From: an uncultured Alphaproteobacteria bacterium
GTDB lineage: Bacteria > Pseudomonadota > Alphaproteobacteria > Paracaedibacterales > CAIULA01
Length of the DNA stretch: 64,000 nucleotides
Direction: 5' to 3'
NCBI GenBank assembly: GCA_903899945.1
Contig: CAIULA010000013.1
Location: 54,486-118,485, forward strand
Shown: piece after piece, positions 25,338-34,271 of the stretch
Numbering within the stretch: position 1 is the first letter of the stretch
Layout: each line of letters begins with the position of its first letter
Position numbers and translations under genes: made by a program
The notes under the pieces: model-generated
Databases searched by the model: none
What the model saw: only the letters and a program-made list of their open reading frames with translations
Told to the model about the DNA's origin: nothing

Positions 25338-26237
25338 ATGCTCTTTTTAAAAGAAAAAAATCAGAATGCTACAGCAGGTTTTAATAAACATATTAAAGAT
25401 ATTAAATCTCGATTGTCTCAGGCCATGCCCAACCATGCTATTTTGCCATCCGCTGTTTTGACTTTTGACACATTAATGGCCTTTTTATCCCTATTTATCG
25501 CTTTATATTTAAGAATCGGCGATGAATTTTTAGAATATACTCCTGAGTTCATCTTAAAAAACATGTTGGTTTTTTCCCTTGTTAGCGCAAGTATCTTCTT
25601 TTGGATGCAAACTCACAGAGCTATTTGGCGATATGTTTCCTTAGAGGACATGATTCCATTAGCATTGGCAACTATTTTAACAACGATTCTTTTCTATCCT
25701 TTAATGCTTTTAATGGCCCAGCAGGAATCATTGCCTAGGTCAGTGCCTATTATTAATGCGCTTGTATTAATCATGCTTTTAGGATTGCCTAGGTTTATTT
25801 ACCGCAGCATTCACGATCAGCATCTTTTACAAAAACGCCGAGCAAATGCCGAAGCGTTGATACCTGTTTTGTTAATTGGTAATGGTGATTCAACTGAGCT
25901 TTTTATTCGTGAAGTTCTACACAGCCCTAGTCTACCCTATAATCCTTTAGCGCTTATTACATTTGAAAAAGACGAAGTTGGAAGACAAATTCACGGTGTT
26001 CCCATCCTCGGAACACTTGATGAACTTGATGAAATTATTGAATCTTTGGATGAGGAAAAACATCCACCTAGACAGATTATCATTACAGAAAGCAACCTTT
26101 TAAAGACCCAGAAACAGCTGGTTTCAAAAGCAGCTATTGCGCATGGTTTAACCGTCATGCATATGCTGCAGCACTTTTCCATGGATGTTATTGACGAAGA
26201 ATTCGAGGAAATTCAAGCAGAATTGGATTTGGAATAA
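25338..26237 (+). CDS. N-terminal half of a CapD/FlaA1-type nucleotide-sugar protein, lacking the epimerase domain
   Basis: ATG at 25338 is preferred because GGAG lies 6 bases upstream. The 299-residue product has four membrane helices (about 38-155) and then a Rossmann-like domain (PVLLIGNGDSTELFIREVL, HGVPILGTLDELDEII, QIIITESNL). These are the first two parts of CapD/PglF-type UDP-sugar dehydratases. The C-terminal SDR epimerase/dehydratase with its TGxxGxxG and Tyr-Lys pair is absent, and the protein ends in an acidic tail. It may be a truncated gene or a standalone membrane sensor or scaffold. Confidence 0.7.
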   Translation: MLFLKEKNQNATAGFNKHIKDIKSRLSQAMPNHAILPSAVLTFDTLMAFLSLFIALYLRIGDEFLEYTPEFILKNMLVFSLVSASIFFWMQTHRAIWRYVSLEDMIPLALATILTTILFYPLMLLMAQQESLPRSVPIINALVLIMLLGLPRFIYRSIHDQHLLQKRRANAEALIPVLLIGNGDSTELFIREVLHSPSLPYNPLALITFEKDEVGRQIHGVPILGTLDELDEIIESLDEEKHPPRQIIITESNLLKTQKQLVSKAAIAHGLTVMHMLQHFSMDVIDEEFEEIQAELDLE

Positions 26238-26276
26238 AGCATTCTTTTGATCTTAGAACCTTATTCATAAAACACT

Positions 26277-27500
26277 CTATTTTTTTGAATACTCTTTGAG
26301 CCAAATATTGTAACTCCTAGAAAATGCTTCTTTGTACTTTTCAGAGAGCGCTTCTTTGTTTTCTTTCTTTACGTTGGTTAAATAATTAAAAAGAGCCTCT
26401 CTTTCTTTGGCTAACCCAAAAAACCTTAGACCTATCAAAAAACGTGTCATTCTTAGGTAATTGTGCGTGCTCTTGATCCAGTTATTTTCCCACTTATTAT
26501 CTCCTTTTTCGTCTACCTCAGCTCCTGGCAAACCTTCAAGAACAAGGGGTGTTTTTTCATAACGAACACTTTGTCCCCAAAAATGGGCTTTTCTGGCAAA
26601 AGACACTCTCATTATTTGCTGCACATATGAACAAACAAGAAAATCACTTTGCAAAATATTGGCTGTCGATTCTAAGAAACGAGGCGTTAGGATCCCATCT
26701 CCCATACCAACCACTTCGTTGGGGAACCACCACTGCACATAATTATGCTGAACCTCCATCCACTGATTATCTTTTGCCCATAAAGTATCGATATAGTCTC
26801 CTCTGAAATTGGGAAGAACCCCCATCTGAAAACCAATCAATTCAACATCATTAAGCCAACTGGCTTTTCTATCTGAAGAAAGCGCATTTCCTTCTTTGAA
26901 AAGATCGGGATTAAGTAGTAGCCTTTTAAAGCGCATCCAACCTTCATTTGTATTCATATTTTGCTTTAATTCATCAGGAATATCTCTGGCGGCTTCCGGC
27001 AAAACAAATGCCCCTCGCAGAGGATGAGAAGTATCGCCGTCTACAGCTTTTCTCTGAATTTCCAAAATCTTAGTTAAATGCTTCTGTAGGCCAAGCGGTC
27101 TAGATTCCAAAGGAATAATAGAATGGTAATCTTCGTTTGCAAGTGTAGGGTCAAGCTCTGCAACAATTTGGCTTGCTGCTGCTAAAAAGACTTTTTCTTG
27201 TGATTTTGCTTTATGGTATTTAAATCCTCCACCGGTCTTTAACAAATAATCAAGAGCTCTACACACATTACGATCACAGCTTTTGTTGACCAAAAGCATC
27301 ACAAAATCCATCATAGAATTGGTATTTCGGCTTTTTTGATAATAAGAGCCTCCCTCAAAATGGGATTTAAAACCTTTGAAATTTTGGTCTAATTCACTAT
27401 TCAAACTATCGCGGTCAGAGGCTCCGGTAAAATTAACCCTATAATCGGCATAAGCTGCATTGATGACTAAAATAAAGAAAAACAAAATAGATTTAAACAC
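26277..27500 (-). CDS. Exported protein with an OGFr (opioid growth factor receptor)-like conserved region
   Basis: This 407-residue protein starts with a signal peptide (residues 1-18, ending AAYA). The second half carries the OGFr N-terminal conserved pattern: an E-x-x-H-x-Y-x-QWWFP core at 249-260 (EVQHNYVQWWFP) and THNYLRMTRFLIGLRFFGL at 345-363, with LTPRFLE between. In eukaryotes this region is QWLFP...LRITRILKSLxxLG. The biochemical role of the fold is not known. Export from a likely intracellular bacterium makes a host-directed role possible, but that is inference. Confidence 0.7.
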   Translation of the reverse strand: MFKSILFFFILVINAAYADYRVNFTGASDRDSLNSELDQNFKGFKSHFEGGSYYQKSRNTNSMMDFVMLLVNKSCDRNVCRALDYLLKTGGGFKYHKAKSQEKVFLAAASQIVAELDPTLANEDYHSIIPLESRPLGLQKHLTKILEIQRKAVDGDTSHPLRGAFVLPEAARDIPDELKQNMNTNEGWMRFKRLLLNPDLFKEGNALSSDRKASWLNDVELIGFQMGVLPNFRGDYIDTLWAKDNQWMEVQHNYVQWWFPNEVVGMGDGILTPRFLESTANILQSDFLVCSYVQQIMRVSFARKAHFWGQSVRYEKTPLVLEGLPGAEVDEKGDNKWENNWIKSTHNYLRMTRFLIGLRFFGLAKEREALFNYLTNVKKENKEALSEKYKEAFSRSYNIWLKEYSKK

Positions 27501-27569
27501 TTTTTATTGACACTGAAAATATTGTTTATAGAAATAATATAATATTAAAAATAAACATTTTCAATTTCA

Positions 27570-28379
27570 TTATTCCTTAAAATCTAACGCCCTTTGGTAA
27601 ACCTTTTTCTTAGGTAATCCGAGCACCTTTGATACCATCTCACTTGCATCTTTCATTGACATTTCAGAAAGAGCCTTTTTTAAAAGCTCATCAATTTTGT
27701 CTTCGCTTGCGTCGATAGATTCCGGTGGGCTCAAACAGATCACAATCTCGCCGCGTGGTGGATGTTTTATAAAATGATCAATCATTTCTGAAAAAGAACC
27801 TGTTTGCGCTTCTTCAAACATTTTCGTTATTTCACGCACAACTGTCACATTACGATTTAAAAATGCCGAACTCATTTTTTCCAAAGTTTTCACAAGACGA
27901 GGAGCTGACTCAAAAAACACCAGCGTTGCATTATAAGATGTAAATTCTTCAAACTTTCCGGCCTCTGCAAAACCGCAAAAAGCAAACTTATCACTTGGCA
28001 TTCCAGATAAAACCAAACCCGCTAAAACCGATGATGCCCCCGGAATCACAGTCAGATAGACAGCATTCTCTCGGCACATTTTAACAAGCTTATAACCGGG
28101 GTCTGAAATAAGCGGCATCCCGGCATCCGTTATAAAAGTCATCTTTTCACCAGCGTGCAATTTTTCTAAAATCTTAGGCCTCATGATTTCAGCATTATGA
28201 TCATGATAAACCATCAATGGCTTTTCGATATTGTAGGCAGATAATAACTTTCGGCTAACCCGACTATCCTCGCAAATAATTGTATCGCATTCCTTTAAAA
28301 CACGAAGAGCCCTCAAGGTTATATCCTCTAAATTTCCAATCGGAGTTGCGACGAGATATAAACCGGATTTAAGAATCAT
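27570..28379 (-). CDS. rsmI: 16S rRNA (cytidine-1402-2'-O)-methyltransferase
   Basis: I start at ATG 28379, giving MILKSGLYLVATPIGNLEDI as in RsmI. The 31 extra residues of the longer frame overlap the divergent ATPase gene. The 269-residue SPOUT-like/tetrapyrrole-methylase-fold protein shows ICEDSRVSRKLL, ITDAGMPLISDPGYKLV, PGASSVLAGLVLSGMPSDKF and REITKMFEE. It methylates the P-site region of 16S rRNA. The C-terminus is the usual small helical domain. Confidence 0.93.
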   Translation of the reverse strand: MILKSGLYLVATPIGNLEDITLRALRVLKECDTIICEDSRVSRKLLSAYNIEKPLMVYHDHNAEIMRPKILEKLHAGEKMTFITDAGMPLISDPGYKLVKMCRENAVYLTVIPGASSVLAGLVLSGMPSDKFAFCGFAEAGKFEEFTSYNATLVFFESAPRLVKTLEKMSSAFLNRNVTVVREITKMFEEAQTGSFSEMIDHFIKHPPRGEIVICLSPPESIDASEDKIDELLKKALSEMSMKDASEMVSKVLGLPKKKVYQRALDFKE

Positions 28380-28462
28380 AATTTTAAGATCTGCTAACGA
28401 ATTTTTAATGATCACAGAGTATCGTCTTTTGTAGAGACTGTTGAGTAAAAAGTGATTTTCTT

Positions 28463-30040
28463 GTGATTTCAATCCAGCCGAACCACAATAAACGACTAAA
28501 GGATGTCTTGATCCAACAAGGATTGATTACTTTTGATCAATTGCACGCAGCAGAGGAAGAAAAACGTCGTCGTCCCAGACTGCTTGGAGAAGTTCTCGTT
28601 GACCTTAAATTAGTAACGCCCCAAGTATTGCAAGAAACTTTATCTCTGGTAACAGGATTTCCTGCTATCAATTTAAAAACATTCTCCATTGATAAAGGAC
28701 CTGCGTTTCTTTTGACGGCGCAAATTTGGCGAGATCATAAAGCCATTGCTTTTTCTAAAGCAGATTCCCTGATTTCGATCGCCATGGCGGATCCTGAAAA
28801 TATCTTGTTGGTTGACAGTTTAAAATCTCATCTTTTTGAGGCTTTGGAACATCTGCCCAACATTCAACTTTATCATTGTGATCCGGCACAAATAGAAAAC
28901 GCAATTGATAGTCTTTACCACAGTCACAATTCCTTAATGGGTATCCAAGATGCCGCAACGGAAATGGTCGAATCTATTTTAGTGCACGCTATTCGAAAAG
29001 GGGCCTCCGATCTTCATTTTCAACCCGAAAACCAAACGGTTACGATTCGTTATCGCCTTGATGGTATTCTTAGAGCTTTACAGGTCTTGCATAAGTCCTA
29101 TTGGCCGCAATTATGTGTCCGTCTTAAAATCATGGCAAATCTAGATATTGCTGAGTCAAGACGCCCTCAAAGTGGTCGATTTCATCGCTTTATCACAGGA
29201 CATGATATTGATTTTCGTCTCTCAACTCATCCAACAATCTTTGGTGAAAATATTGTTATTAGGCTGCTCAATAAAGACAAAACCGTATTAACTTTAGACG
29301 AGTTGGGTTTTGACAAAGCGCACATTGACTATCTTAAATCTGCCTCTGACTCTCCTCAAGGTCTTATTATTCTAAGCGGTCCCACAGGATCTGGGAAAAC
29401 AACCACCTTGTACGCTCTTTTTTCCCAGATGGATTTTGAAAGTCGCAATATCATGACCTTAGAAGAACCTGTTGAATATCAATTACCCGGAATTAGGCAA
29501 ACTGAGATAAAAGAAGGAGGAATCATTGATTTCGCGGATGGTGTGCGCTCTATTCTTCGCCAGGATCCGGATGTAATTTTCATTGGGGAAATTCGTGACG
29601 AAGAAACTGCAAAAATGGCCCTTCGTTCGGCCATGACAGGTCATTTAGTCATTGCTACCCTTCACGCTAATGATAGTTTCGGAGTCACCTCTCGGTTAAT
29701 AGATTTAGGCCTTGAGCCGTCCTTATTAGCAGGCAATATTATTTGTGCGGTTGCTCAGCGGTTGGTTCGAAAATGCTGCGCAGATTGCAAAGCCAAAGGT
29801 TGTGAAACGTGTGATCAATTGGGTTATAAGGGCCGTACCTTGATTGCAGAAATATTACCTTTTGATGATGATTTGGATGCCTTGGTATCAAAAAATGCGA
29901 ATCGTTTGGATATCTTTAAAATGTCACAGATAAAAAATCACCCAACATTAAAAGATAGCGCTTTAAAAAAAGTACAAGATGGAATTACAACCGAAAGTGA
30001 AGTAAAACGAGTATTAGGATCCCTTCACTCTTCTTTTTAA
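28463..30040 (+). CDS. GspE/PilB family secretion or pilus-assembly ATPase
   Basis: This 525-residue protein has an N-terminal T2SSE_N domain (QGLITFDQLHAAEEEKRRR, LGEVLVDL), then the motor: GASDLHFQPEN, Walker A GPTGSGKTTT from residue 306, Asp box EEPVEYQLPG, Walker B VIFIGEIRD and TLHAND. The zinc tetracysteine CCADC...CETC is near 437-451. It powers type II secretion or type IV pilus assembly. The start is GTG. No other secretion genes adjoin it; ampD follows 4 bases later. Confidence 0.9.
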   Translation: MISIQPNHNKRLKDVLIQQGLITFDQLHAAEEEKRRRPRLLGEVLVDLKLVTPQVLQETLSLVTGFPAINLKTFSIDKGPAFLLTAQIWRDHKAIAFSKADSLISIAMADPENILLVDSLKSHLFEALEHLPNIQLYHCDPAQIENAIDSLYHSHNSLMGIQDAATEMVESILVHAIRKGASDLHFQPENQTVTIRYRLDGILRALQVLHKSYWPQLCVRLKIMANLDIAESRRPQSGRFHRFITGHDIDFRLSTHPTIFGENIVIRLLNKDKTVLTLDELGFDKAHIDYLKSASDSPQGLIILSGPTGSGKTTTLYALFSQMDFESRNIMTLEEPVEYQLPGIRQTEIKEGGIIDFADGVRSILRQDPDVIFIGEIRDEETAKMALRSAMTGHLVIATLHANDSFGVTSRLIDLGLEPSLLAGNIICAVAQRLVRKCCADCKAKGCETCDQLGYKGRTLIAEILPFDDDLDALVSKNANRLDIFKMSQIKNHPTLKDSALKKVQDGITTESEVKRVLGSLHSSF

Positions 30041-30044
30041 CGAT

Positions 30045-30554
30045 ATGCAAATCATCTCCAGGCCTTCTCCTAACTTTAATAGCCGCCCTGACGGGACAAT
30101 CATTGACACAGTTGTTATTCATTATACAGATATGGAAAATACCGAGATTTCTTTGGAAAGGCTTTGTGATCCAAAAACTGAGGTCAGTTCTCATTATCTA
30201 ATTGATGAAGATGGGACTATCTATCAACTGGTAGCGGATGAAAAGCGCGCTTGGCATGCCGGCATCAGTCACTGGAACGGCAAAGATAACGTGAATAATT
30301 TTTCAATAGGGATTGAGCTGCAAAATCACGGATATAATTATTTTCTGTTGCACGGGTATTGGCCCGCTTACCCTTTAGTACAAATGGAATCTTTGGTCCT
30401 CTTGCTTAAAGATTTAAGCAATCGTCACCCAATTAGACACATAACAGGACATAGCGATGTTTCACCCAATCGAAAACCCGAACCAAAACGCGATCCTGGT
30501 CCGCATTTCAACTGGCAATGGCTAGCTGAAAGAGGGTTAAAAAAAGCAAGCTAA
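30045..30554 (+). CDS. AmpD-type N-acetylmuramoyl-L-alanine amidase
   Basis: This 169-residue amidase_2 protein has the zinc ligands His26 (VVIHYTDM), the His of TGHSDVSP and the Asp/His region RDPGPHF, plus SSHYLIDEDGTIYQLV and AWHAGISHW. It lacks a signal peptide, so it should act in the cytosol on recycled anhydro-muropeptides, as AmpD does. It starts 4 bases after the ATPase gene. Confidence 0.9.
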   Translation: MQIISRPSPNFNSRPDGTIIDTVVIHYTDMENTEISLERLCDPKTEVSSHYLIDEDGTIYQLVADEKRAWHAGISHWNGKDNVNNFSIGIELQNHGYNYFLLHGYWPAYPLVQMESLVLLLKDLSNRHPIRHITGHSDVSPNRKPEPKRDPGPHFNWQWLAERGLKKAS

Positions 30555-30672
30555 TTGCAAGGGGAGCATCCTCTAAATTGCTTCTACATTCGTAATCGAT
30601 AACTTTTAATCTGCCAAGGTTCATTATTTTTACAAATGATATTCATAGGAAACTTGCATGACGCAAAAGAAC

Positions 30673-30721
30673 TTGTGAGCGAAAGCCAATAAAAAGGCTC
30701 AAAGCTCACAATCACTTTTTT
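30673..30721 (+). terminator. Rho-independent terminator downstream of the amidase gene
   Basis: TTGTGAGC (30673-30680) pairs with GCTCACAA (30704-30711), with an inner AGCC/GGCT pairing, followed by TCAC and six T residues. It ends the ATPase-amidase unit. Confidence 0.7.
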
Positions 30722-30769
30722 CAGCCAAAGTCCCAAAGTCCTTACACCCTAAAGCTTTCAACTGATCCG

Positions 30770-31054
30770 TTAAGCCTTATTCACAGCTTCTTTTAGCTCT
30801 TTCCCAACTCTAAAAACCGGCCTGTTACTGGCAGCGATCTTAATGGTTTCGCCTGTTCTTGGATTGCGGCCCTCTCTTGCTGCACTTTTACTAATTGCAA
30901 AGGAACCAAAACCAATCAGTCTAACGTCTTCTGCCCTTTTAAGAGCCTCGGTAATTCCCTCGAGCACAGCTTCAATTGCTTTTTGTGAATCAACTTTTGT
31001 AAGCTTTGTTTCTGCAGCTACGTAATTAATAAGGTCTGATTTTCCAACTGTCAT
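30770..31054 (-). CDS. HU-family DNA-binding protein
   Basis: ATG at 31054 is chosen because AAGGAA precedes it and the product begins MTVGKSDLINYVAAETKLTK. The 94-residue protein has the HU fold with GFGSFAISKSAAREGRNPRTGE, the DNA-gripping beta arm with the conserved RNPxTGE, and ASNRPVFRVGKELKEAVN. HU compacts DNA and bends it. It is the last core gene before the accessory island. Confidence 0.94.
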   Translation of the reverse strand: MTVGKSDLINYVAAETKLTKVDSQKAIEAVLEGITEALKRAEDVRLIGFGSFAISKSAAREGRNPRTGETIKIAASNRPVFRVGKELKEAVNKA

Positions 31055-31359
31055 AAAGATTCCTTTTCTTAAAAATAATTTTGTTAATACTATACCTAAC
31101 GAGTCTTCATAGCACACTATGTGGGTAAAACAGAGAACAAAAACACCATTATTTTCCACTTTATCTGTAGCAAATTCTTGATATTTTTCAGAACTGTAAT
31201 AATCACCATCGGCAATCTGTGGTCAGTCCAGTTTACAGCACTACCGAACAAAGCCACCTTTTGGAAAGTGACATTCTTTAAATTCGATCTGCTTTAACTA
31301 CCTCATGAAATATATCGCGACAACTTATAACAAATTTCACTATTATTTGCGACAGAGCC
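31055..31359. other. Intergenic region at the left island boundary
   Basis: It contains the HU promoter region and, from about 31200 to 31255, a stretch that ends in the inverted repeat described separately. A short degenerate frame reading leftward from 31255 (ALFGSAVNWTDH...) looks like insertion-sequence debris, but no transposase family can be named. Confidence 0.4.
31244..31255 (-). repeat. Left copy of island-flanking inverted repeat (IS-end-like)
   Basis: CCGAACAAAGCC here is the exact reverse complement of GGCTTTGTTCGG at 46594-46605. Both copies point their GGC ends toward the island. Outside the 12 bases the similarity continues weakly (TAGTG versus CAATG). Confidence 0.6.
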
Positions 31360-32214
31360 TTACAATAAGTCAGCCGCCGAAGGCCATTTATGATGCCGCT
31401 TCAGATATTCAAATTGCCTCTCTGTCACAGCTTCATTTTCTGCGGTAAAGGTCTCTTCAAAACACGCATCCTGATAATGAACCGCTGTTATTTCCGAAAA
31501 TCCACATGTAAATTCATAAGTCGAAATTTCATCAACCCAGCTTTTTCTATCATCTATTACAAGAACACTACCCCATCTTGCCCCCAAAAACTTCACTAAA
31601 AGGTCCAAACATCTTGCCTTAGAACTCTTGGCGGTTAACATTACCCCCTGTTTAAAAACAGGATTTATCCCGTCAACACTTTCTTCAAATTTTACAGCCT
31701 CTTGAGGAAAATTACCCATATTCAAGTCGATACCTATTTTATTCAATTGCTCTATACGACAATCTTCCATTGATTCAAATATCCCAAAAGGACCAATTTT
31801 TCCTGCCGTTAAAGCAATAACATCGCAACCATTACCCCTGAGTTCTTGTATGATTCCTAATAAACGAGGATCGATCAATTCGCTTGTCAGACTTTGAATC
31901 ATTATGCTTTGCAAGTATTCGGCAAGAGGAATTAAGCGTGAACCAACGCTTATTGTTTGGCCATATAAAGATTCTTGCAACTTGGCGTAATGCCTTCTGT
32001 ATGCCTCTCTACCACAGGGATGTAACAATTTATCAGTGTACTTTAAGCTAACGTTATCCACATCAAGTACAACCAATGTGCCCGGTTTGGTTTTTTTTAG
32101 TATCCCTATAATTTGATCAAAGCGCGAAGCTTCAAGCACACAACTTGATCGACAAGGCACCACTAAACACTGAAAAAACAAACAAAATAAAATAACAACT
32201 TTTTTCATCATCAT
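31360..32214 (-). CDS. Exported DUF2608 family, HAD-like protein
   Basis: This 284-residue protein has a signal peptide (residues 4-23) and then LVVLDVDNVSLKYT with the DxD pair Asp51/Asp53 of HAD-type phosphohydrolases, VIALTAGKIGPFG (motif II region with Thr) and GSVLVIDDRKSWVDE (motif IV region with Asp-Asp). The overall pattern fits DUF2608, a family known mainly from Legionella-like intracellular bacteria. The substrate is unknown. It is the first gene inside the left repeat. Confidence 0.7.
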   Translation of the reverse strand: MMMKKVVILFCLFFQCLVVPCRSSCVLEASRFDQIIGILKKTKPGTLVVLDVDNVSLKYTDKLLHPCGREAYRRHYAKLQESLYGQTISVGSRLIPLAEYLQSIMIQSLTSELIDPRLLGIIQELRGNGCDVIALTAGKIGPFGIFESMEDCRIEQLNKIGIDLNMGNFPQEAVKFEESVDGINPVFKQGVMLTAKSSKARCLDLLVKFLGARWGSVLVIDDRKSWVDEISTYEFTCGFSEITAVHYQDACFEETFTAENEAVTERQFEYLKRHHKWPSAADLL

Positions 32215-32282
32215 ATTCCCAACTTTCCAACCGAAAATATCAAAATTATTATAAAGTAGAAATTGAAATAAGAAAATTTTTT

Positions 32283-33299
32283 CTATTTATAAAATTTAGA
32301 ATTAGAATTTACAGTTATGTTATTTGCAATTGCGTTTAATCTATCTACAGAAAAGAATTGAGGAGTATTATTAACCATCTGAACTGCATGTTGTCTAAAG
32401 TACAAAGTTGGGTATCCAAAAACATTAATTAATGGGGATCGAACAGTTCCTAGATCATATTGAGCTGCAAATTCAATGAGAGAATTTTCTATTCTTGGAT
32501 CGTTTATATGGCTTTGTTTACTTGAATCTTCAAAACAAGCCGCTTCATGTATTATCTTTTCGACCTTTTCAAGGGTTTCAGTAAGCGATAATGGATCAGT
32601 ATTGATATAAATAATTTTCCCCTTAAATAGTATAGGAAGCTCTTTAGAATAAAATTCTTTTAAAAAGCCTAGAAAGATTTCTTCTGACCATGGCCAACTG
32701 CTATCACTTCTTAAAGAATGAAGCCTCTTTAAACCTAACTCGGGAGAAACATCCATTACAATAATCAGGTCTAGCTTTTTATCTTTAAGATCTCTTTCAT
32801 AAAGTTTTTTTTGCAAAAGGTATAATTTCTTTCCATTCTTAGCTTTTTTATACCGTTCTTTATTATGCACGTCAGCCAGATACTTTTTATTCTCAAGAAA
32901 ATTATCGTACGCGTAAGAATAGGCAAGATTTGTAAAATATACCCTATGGAATATCACACACTTTGTATAAGGCGATAACTTTTCTACTGATTTCATACGA
33001 GAAACCCACCAGTCATGAAATCTCTGAGAAAGGATTGTTGCCGAAGATTTGGGTAAAGGTTTGCCAGGAACAGGGTGAAGAGAGGGTAAAACAAGGCATT
33101 GGTTACTTGATTTATTAAGCAAAGCGAAGATTATACTTGTCTTGCCAGCACCTGGCATACCTTCTATAGCAATCAGAGTACTAGGAGTTTCAGAAGGAAT
33201 TAAAATCTCAGCTTTTACGCAAGAGATTTTATTAGGAATTAAGAGTATTAATGCCACAAAAGGATAATATAAAAACATTTTTTGAAACTTTTCTTTCAT
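32283..33299 (-). CDS. Deoxynucleoside/thymidylate-kinase-like P-loop protein with an N-terminal membrane or export segment
   Basis: Residues 9-22 form a hydrophobic segment ahead of the domain, like a signal peptide or anchor. Walker A is GMPGAGKT at 47-54. FHRVYFTNLAYSYAY resembles the DR(Y)-x-S-x-x-AY motif of deoxynucleoside and thymidylate kinases, DLIIVMDVSPELGLKRL is the following strand-helix, and RSDSSWPW is a LID-like arginine loop. About 100 C-terminal residues are unassigned. A nucleotide kinase outside the cytosol is unusual; the substrate is not known. Confidence 0.6.
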   Translation of the reverse strand: MKEKFQKMFLYYPFVALILLIPNKISCVKAEILIPSETPSTLIAIEGMPGAGKTSIIFALLNKSSNQCLVLPSLHPVPGKPLPKSSATILSQRFHDWWVSRMKSVEKLSPYTKCVIFHRVYFTNLAYSYAYDNFLENKKYLADVHNKERYKKAKNGKKLYLLQKKLYERDLKDKKLDLIIVMDVSPELGLKRLHSLRSDSSWPWSEEIFLGFLKEFYSKELPILFKGKIIYINTDPLSLTETLEKVEKIIHEAACFEDSSKQSHINDPRIENSLIEFAAQYDLGTVRSPLINVFGYPTLYFRQHAVQMVNNTPQFFSVDRLNAIANNITVNSNSKFYK

Positions 33300-33353
33300 T
33301 TTGTTTCCTCTATTTTTATAGAATTTCTTCTAGGTTTAATTACATCATTATAA

Positions 33354-34121
33354 TTATAGATTATTTATATCTATTAGAGTATTTTCAAAAATTTCTTCGT
33401 TTATTTCTTGCAAAACATCTATAATTCTTTTAAGTTCCTTTCTGTCATTTTTTATTGTCTCCCACGATGCCTTGTATCCTTCTATGAGCTGGATATTTTT
33501 AAAAGGAATACTTGGAAAACATCTATACAATAAGTCTTGATCAATATCTTCCTCTAATAAGACTCCGGCTTTAATATAAATACAATTTTTAATAAGGTGA
33601 TTCGATCTCCTCATCAGGTGCTTAGCATAGGTTGCAATCGCATCTGTAGAATTCTCTAATTCCATATAACGATTGCGTAAGTCATGAATTAGATAACAGA
33701 CATTGGAAATTGTATCTAATCTAAGTTCACGTTCATCTACCTTATCTCCAAACTTAATTTCATTATTAAAGAGAGAAATAGACTGCTCAAGACCGTAATG
33801 CGAATAGAAAATCGGCTTCATACCGTGGTGATGCCTTTTTGAAAGAAAATCATTTCGTGAAACTAACGTTATGGTAATTTTTATAGGATATTTTCTTTTC
33901 AACAACTGATAAACATCTCTGACTTCTTTCAAAACAGAAGAATTAATTTTTTCAACGATAATAGATAAATCGATGTCGCTCCATCCCTTCCTAGGTTGCC
34001 TTAAACTTTTTCCTAGCCCCCCTCTAATTAATAAATCATGTAAATCAGAGATATTGCCTTTAGATAATCTTATAAAATCATTAATAGCCTCTGAAAATAA
34101 ATCTTCTTCTATCTTTTTCAT
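33354..34121 (-). CDS. Nucleotidyltransferase-domain protein
   Basis: This 255-residue protein has a nucleotidyltransferase core: RGGLGKSLRQPRKGWSDIDLS, in which the loop (residues 33-40) and the Asp49/Asp51 pair correspond to GS...DxD. A third strand with KITITLVSR follows. The C-terminal half is helical (AKHLMRRSNHLIKNCIYIKAG), like the helical domain of antibiotic nucleotidyltransferases or HEPN proteins. The substrate is unknown. It lies beside the kinase-like gene on the same strand. Confidence 0.6.
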   Translation of the reverse strand: MKKIEEDLFSEAINDFIRLSKGNISDLHDLLIRGGLGKSLRQPRKGWSDIDLSIIVEKINSSVLKEVRDVYQLLKRKYPIKITITLVSRNDFLSKRHHHGMKPIFYSHYGLEQSISLFNNEIKFGDKVDERELRLDTISNVCYLIHDLRNRYMELENSTDAIATYAKHLMRRSNHLIKNCIYIKAGVLLEEDIDQDLLYRCFPSIPFKNIQLIEGYKASWETIKNDRKELKRIIDVLQEINEEIFENTLIDINNL

Positions 34122-34271
34122 TCCCTAACAAAAATAAAAGCAACTAGTCCCACTATTTAATAGTAAGTTTTTTACCCTCCCAATAGGAGAAAATTGCGTC
34201 TATTTTCCATGTCAGCCTCTTAAAGTAATTCCTTTAAAATGCGAATAAAATCAAAATAATACTTGGATTTT

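Noticed and set aside
28380..28472. 31-residue N-terminal extension of RsmI
   Set aside because: It overlaps the divergent ATPase gene start, and RsmI homologues begin at the internal methionine.
31055..31159. 35-residue extension of the HU-type protein
   Set aside because: HU proteins start at MTVGKSDL; the internal ATG has AAGGAA upstream.
33354..34121. MNT-HEPN toxin-antitoxin pair
   Set aside because: The nucleotidyltransferase is longer than MNT antitoxins and its neighbour is a kinase-like gene, not a HEPN toxin; no pair could be made.
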